Source: Polaribacter sp. SA4-10 (lineage in GTDB: Bacteria > Bacteroidota > Bacteroidia > Flavobacteriales > Flavobacteriaceae). Taken from it: 64,000 nucleotides of DNA. The stretch's first letter is position 1; each line of letters opens with the position of its first letter. Of the stretch, positions 63,601-64,000 are shown piece by piece. The notes under the pieces were generated by a model. It was not told the DNA's origin, did not search any database, and saw only the letters and a list, made by a program, of their open reading frames with translations. The translations under genes and the position numbers were made by a program. Where the stretch lies: the NCBI GenBank assembly GCA_949519155.1, contig CATIQU010000033.1, positions 96,358-160,357 of the forward strand. Direction: 5' to 3'.

Positions 63601-64000
63601 GTGCAGGAATCACCAATGCAACCCTTAAAGAGTATAGTTATGATTTGGCTGCCTTTACCGATGCATCAAATATTGTTTTTAGATTTAAATTTTTCTCCGA
63701 TCAAGCAGTTGTTGAAGAAGGAGCTTTAATTGACGATTGGGTAATTAATGGAACTACATTGAGTATAAACAACCAAGAATTGCAAAGCTCATTTGCCGTC
63801 TATCCAAATCCATCCAATGAAATATTCAATTTAACTTGGACAGAACAAGGTACTGCCAATATTGTCATTTACGATTATACTGGAAAACTCGTTTTGAAGA
63901 AAACGCAAATTACACCAGGAAACTACGAGCTAAATTTAAACGGATTTAGTAAAGGGTTGTACTTCGCAAAAATTAGTGTGAACGGAAAGCAAGCAACGAA
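60618..64000 (+). CDS. Large secreted BNR/VPS10-repeat protein with Por secretion domain, incomplete
   Basis: 1127 residues visible; the frame is open to the window end. Signal peptide MRKIITFLFSLFTAGIFAQ. Residues about 120-760 are BNR/sortilin-like propeller repeats with many S-T-D-G-G-x-x-W Asp-boxes (GIWKSTDAGVNWAPL, VFKSIDGGATWNN, VHKSTNGGTTWV). Then come a CARDB-like beta segment (around residue 760-850) and a MAM/jelly-roll-like domain (ending FSDQAVVEEGALIDDWVI). The type A sorting domain begins at FAVYPNPSNE (codon 1058). Probably cell-surface or secreted; substrate unknown. Only a few residues of the C-terminus are likely missing. Confidence 0.85.
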   Translation, partial: MRKIITFLFSLFTAGIFAQVIQRNAPWIAETPLKEKQTITLEEAENAAMLYFTTIDKNKKGSGLKPFERWNYHWSHYTKADGTIAPASDLWSAWEAKNAMNDNQARTDESSWTSLGPYSHTNTASWSPGQGRVNAIAVDPSDGDTYYVGAPAGGIWKSTDAGVNWAPLTDYLPQIGVSGIAVHPTDPQTIYIATGDDDAGDSYSVGVFKSIDGGATWNNTASLTGNPNSMNDIYIHPTDNETLMVATSSGVHKSTNGGTTWVRKLSGNIRDLKMRPNDPTVWYAASNSTFYKSSNSGESFQQISIPTLFNSQRIVMDVTPKDPDYVYFVSAGSGSAFNGVWKSTNSGDSFLQTAETDDIFESTQAWYDLALTVSDKDVNKVYVGVLNIWSSTDGGDNFTKLNNWSSPNTDSYTHADIHILRFINGNFFAGTDGGIYVSTNHGTNFTDLTENLAISQFYKISVAQQNSGNIVGGLQDNGGYAFSNNEWSNYHGADGMDAAVSGADPDTYYGFIQNGGNLYITNNAGQSTSGSVSSPDGETGNWVTPLVSDSQGTIYSGYGEVYKLVEGPSSTIWEQVSTNNFGGRLTHLEIDPNDDDNIYATLSGTLYRSTDAGVTFTNIQSFFGETINSIEINSNDSNIAYITTNGNVKKSTNILNSVVNFTNITANLPSESKLVARHHARSGKNTVYVGTALGVYFINDDTTSWEVFDNNLPNVAVRDLEVNEEDSKLFAATYGRGVFSTDIPKILPTTDVKLIAINNPIGIACSTTFAPEIVASNQGTSPITLIDIEYTIDGALENYQWTGTLNSEESVSISLPSVSLLTGNHDIKVTTIVTDDAYDTNNEKEVSFIVNNTNNNPTTINSFENSGTDSFLIETIGTEADLWELGRPSGTLLNTTGTGDNAYNTNKGGEHTVLTTSYLYSKCVDLSLLADPVLSFKMAFDIEQDWDYLTVEYSTTGSNWTILGTAADANWYNSASTANGIPGAQWTGEGEDTDGAGITNATLKEYSYDLAAFTDASNIVFRFKFFSDQAVVEEGALIDDWVINGTTLSINNQELQSSFAVYPNPSNEIFNLTWTEQGTANIVIYDYTGKLVLKKTQITPGNYELNLNGFSKGLYFAKISVNGKQAT

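Overview
The window is a chromosomal segment of a member of the Bacteroidota, almost certainly family Flavobacteriaceae. The evidence is AT-rich DNA, a C-terminal Por (type IX) secretion domain on secreted proteins, lipoproteins and DUF5916/DUF5777 barrels typical of the phylum, a lycopene cyclase, and many copies of the Bacteroidota -7 promoter element TAnnTTTG. I cannot name the genus from sequence alone.

Layout. 1-5 kb: the end of a SPOR-domain gene, convergent with the rimP-nusA-infB operon, which has its own promoter and a leader hairpin. 5-14.3 kb: a universal stress protein, tRNA-Gln, a large DUF2723 membrane glycosyltransferase-like protein, a cysteine-free thioredoxin-fold protein, a membrane metallophosphoesterase and polA. 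14.3-15.6 kb: a gene-poor strip with a gene that stays open past its stop codon, a terminator, a repeat shared with an island 32 kb away and a tiny lipoprotein gene. 15.6-24.5 kb: a sodium:solute symporter, a secreted hydrolase resembling PET hydrolases, a PLP enzyme, an RluA-type pseudouridine synthase and a DUF5916 barrel. 24.7-29 kb: rplM-rpsI, rpsB-tsf and pyrH-frr. 29-35.8 kb: an MMPL/RND exporter, asnS, rpoN, a membrane protein and a barrel. 35.9-41.5 kb: an ExbB/ExbD operon, asparaginase and lepA. 41.6-47.6 kb: a TolB-like lipoprotein, an M28 peptidase, a cytochrome/YceI/OB-fold/DUF5777 group, DUF4345 and a dus gene. 47.6-49.7 kb: a 2-kb accessory island. 49.7-64 kb: a lipoprotein, a LolC/E-type permease, rbfA, methylmalonyl-CoA epimerase, ftsX-DUF3098-uppP-truB, a barrel, crtY, a thioredoxin-like protein, an L-threonine dehydrogenase-like SDR, two lipoproteins and a giant BNR-repeat protein cut by the window end.

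Most of the window is conserved core genome: translation, ribosome maturation, nucleotide metabolism, DNA repair and envelope. The main exception is the island after dus. It lies between two 54-bp near-identical copies of the dus 3' end (2 mismatches), as left by site-specific integration into the end of a gene. Inside are two 157-bp REPIN-like elements, a frameshifted DUF6624 gene, a membrane/coiled-coil gene that continues in frame past a TAA, and an upstream repeat also found at 15.1 kb. No recombinase is present, so the island looks like a decayed or trans-mobilised cassette. The other item most worth testing is the PETase-like secreted hydrolase at 17.2 kb.
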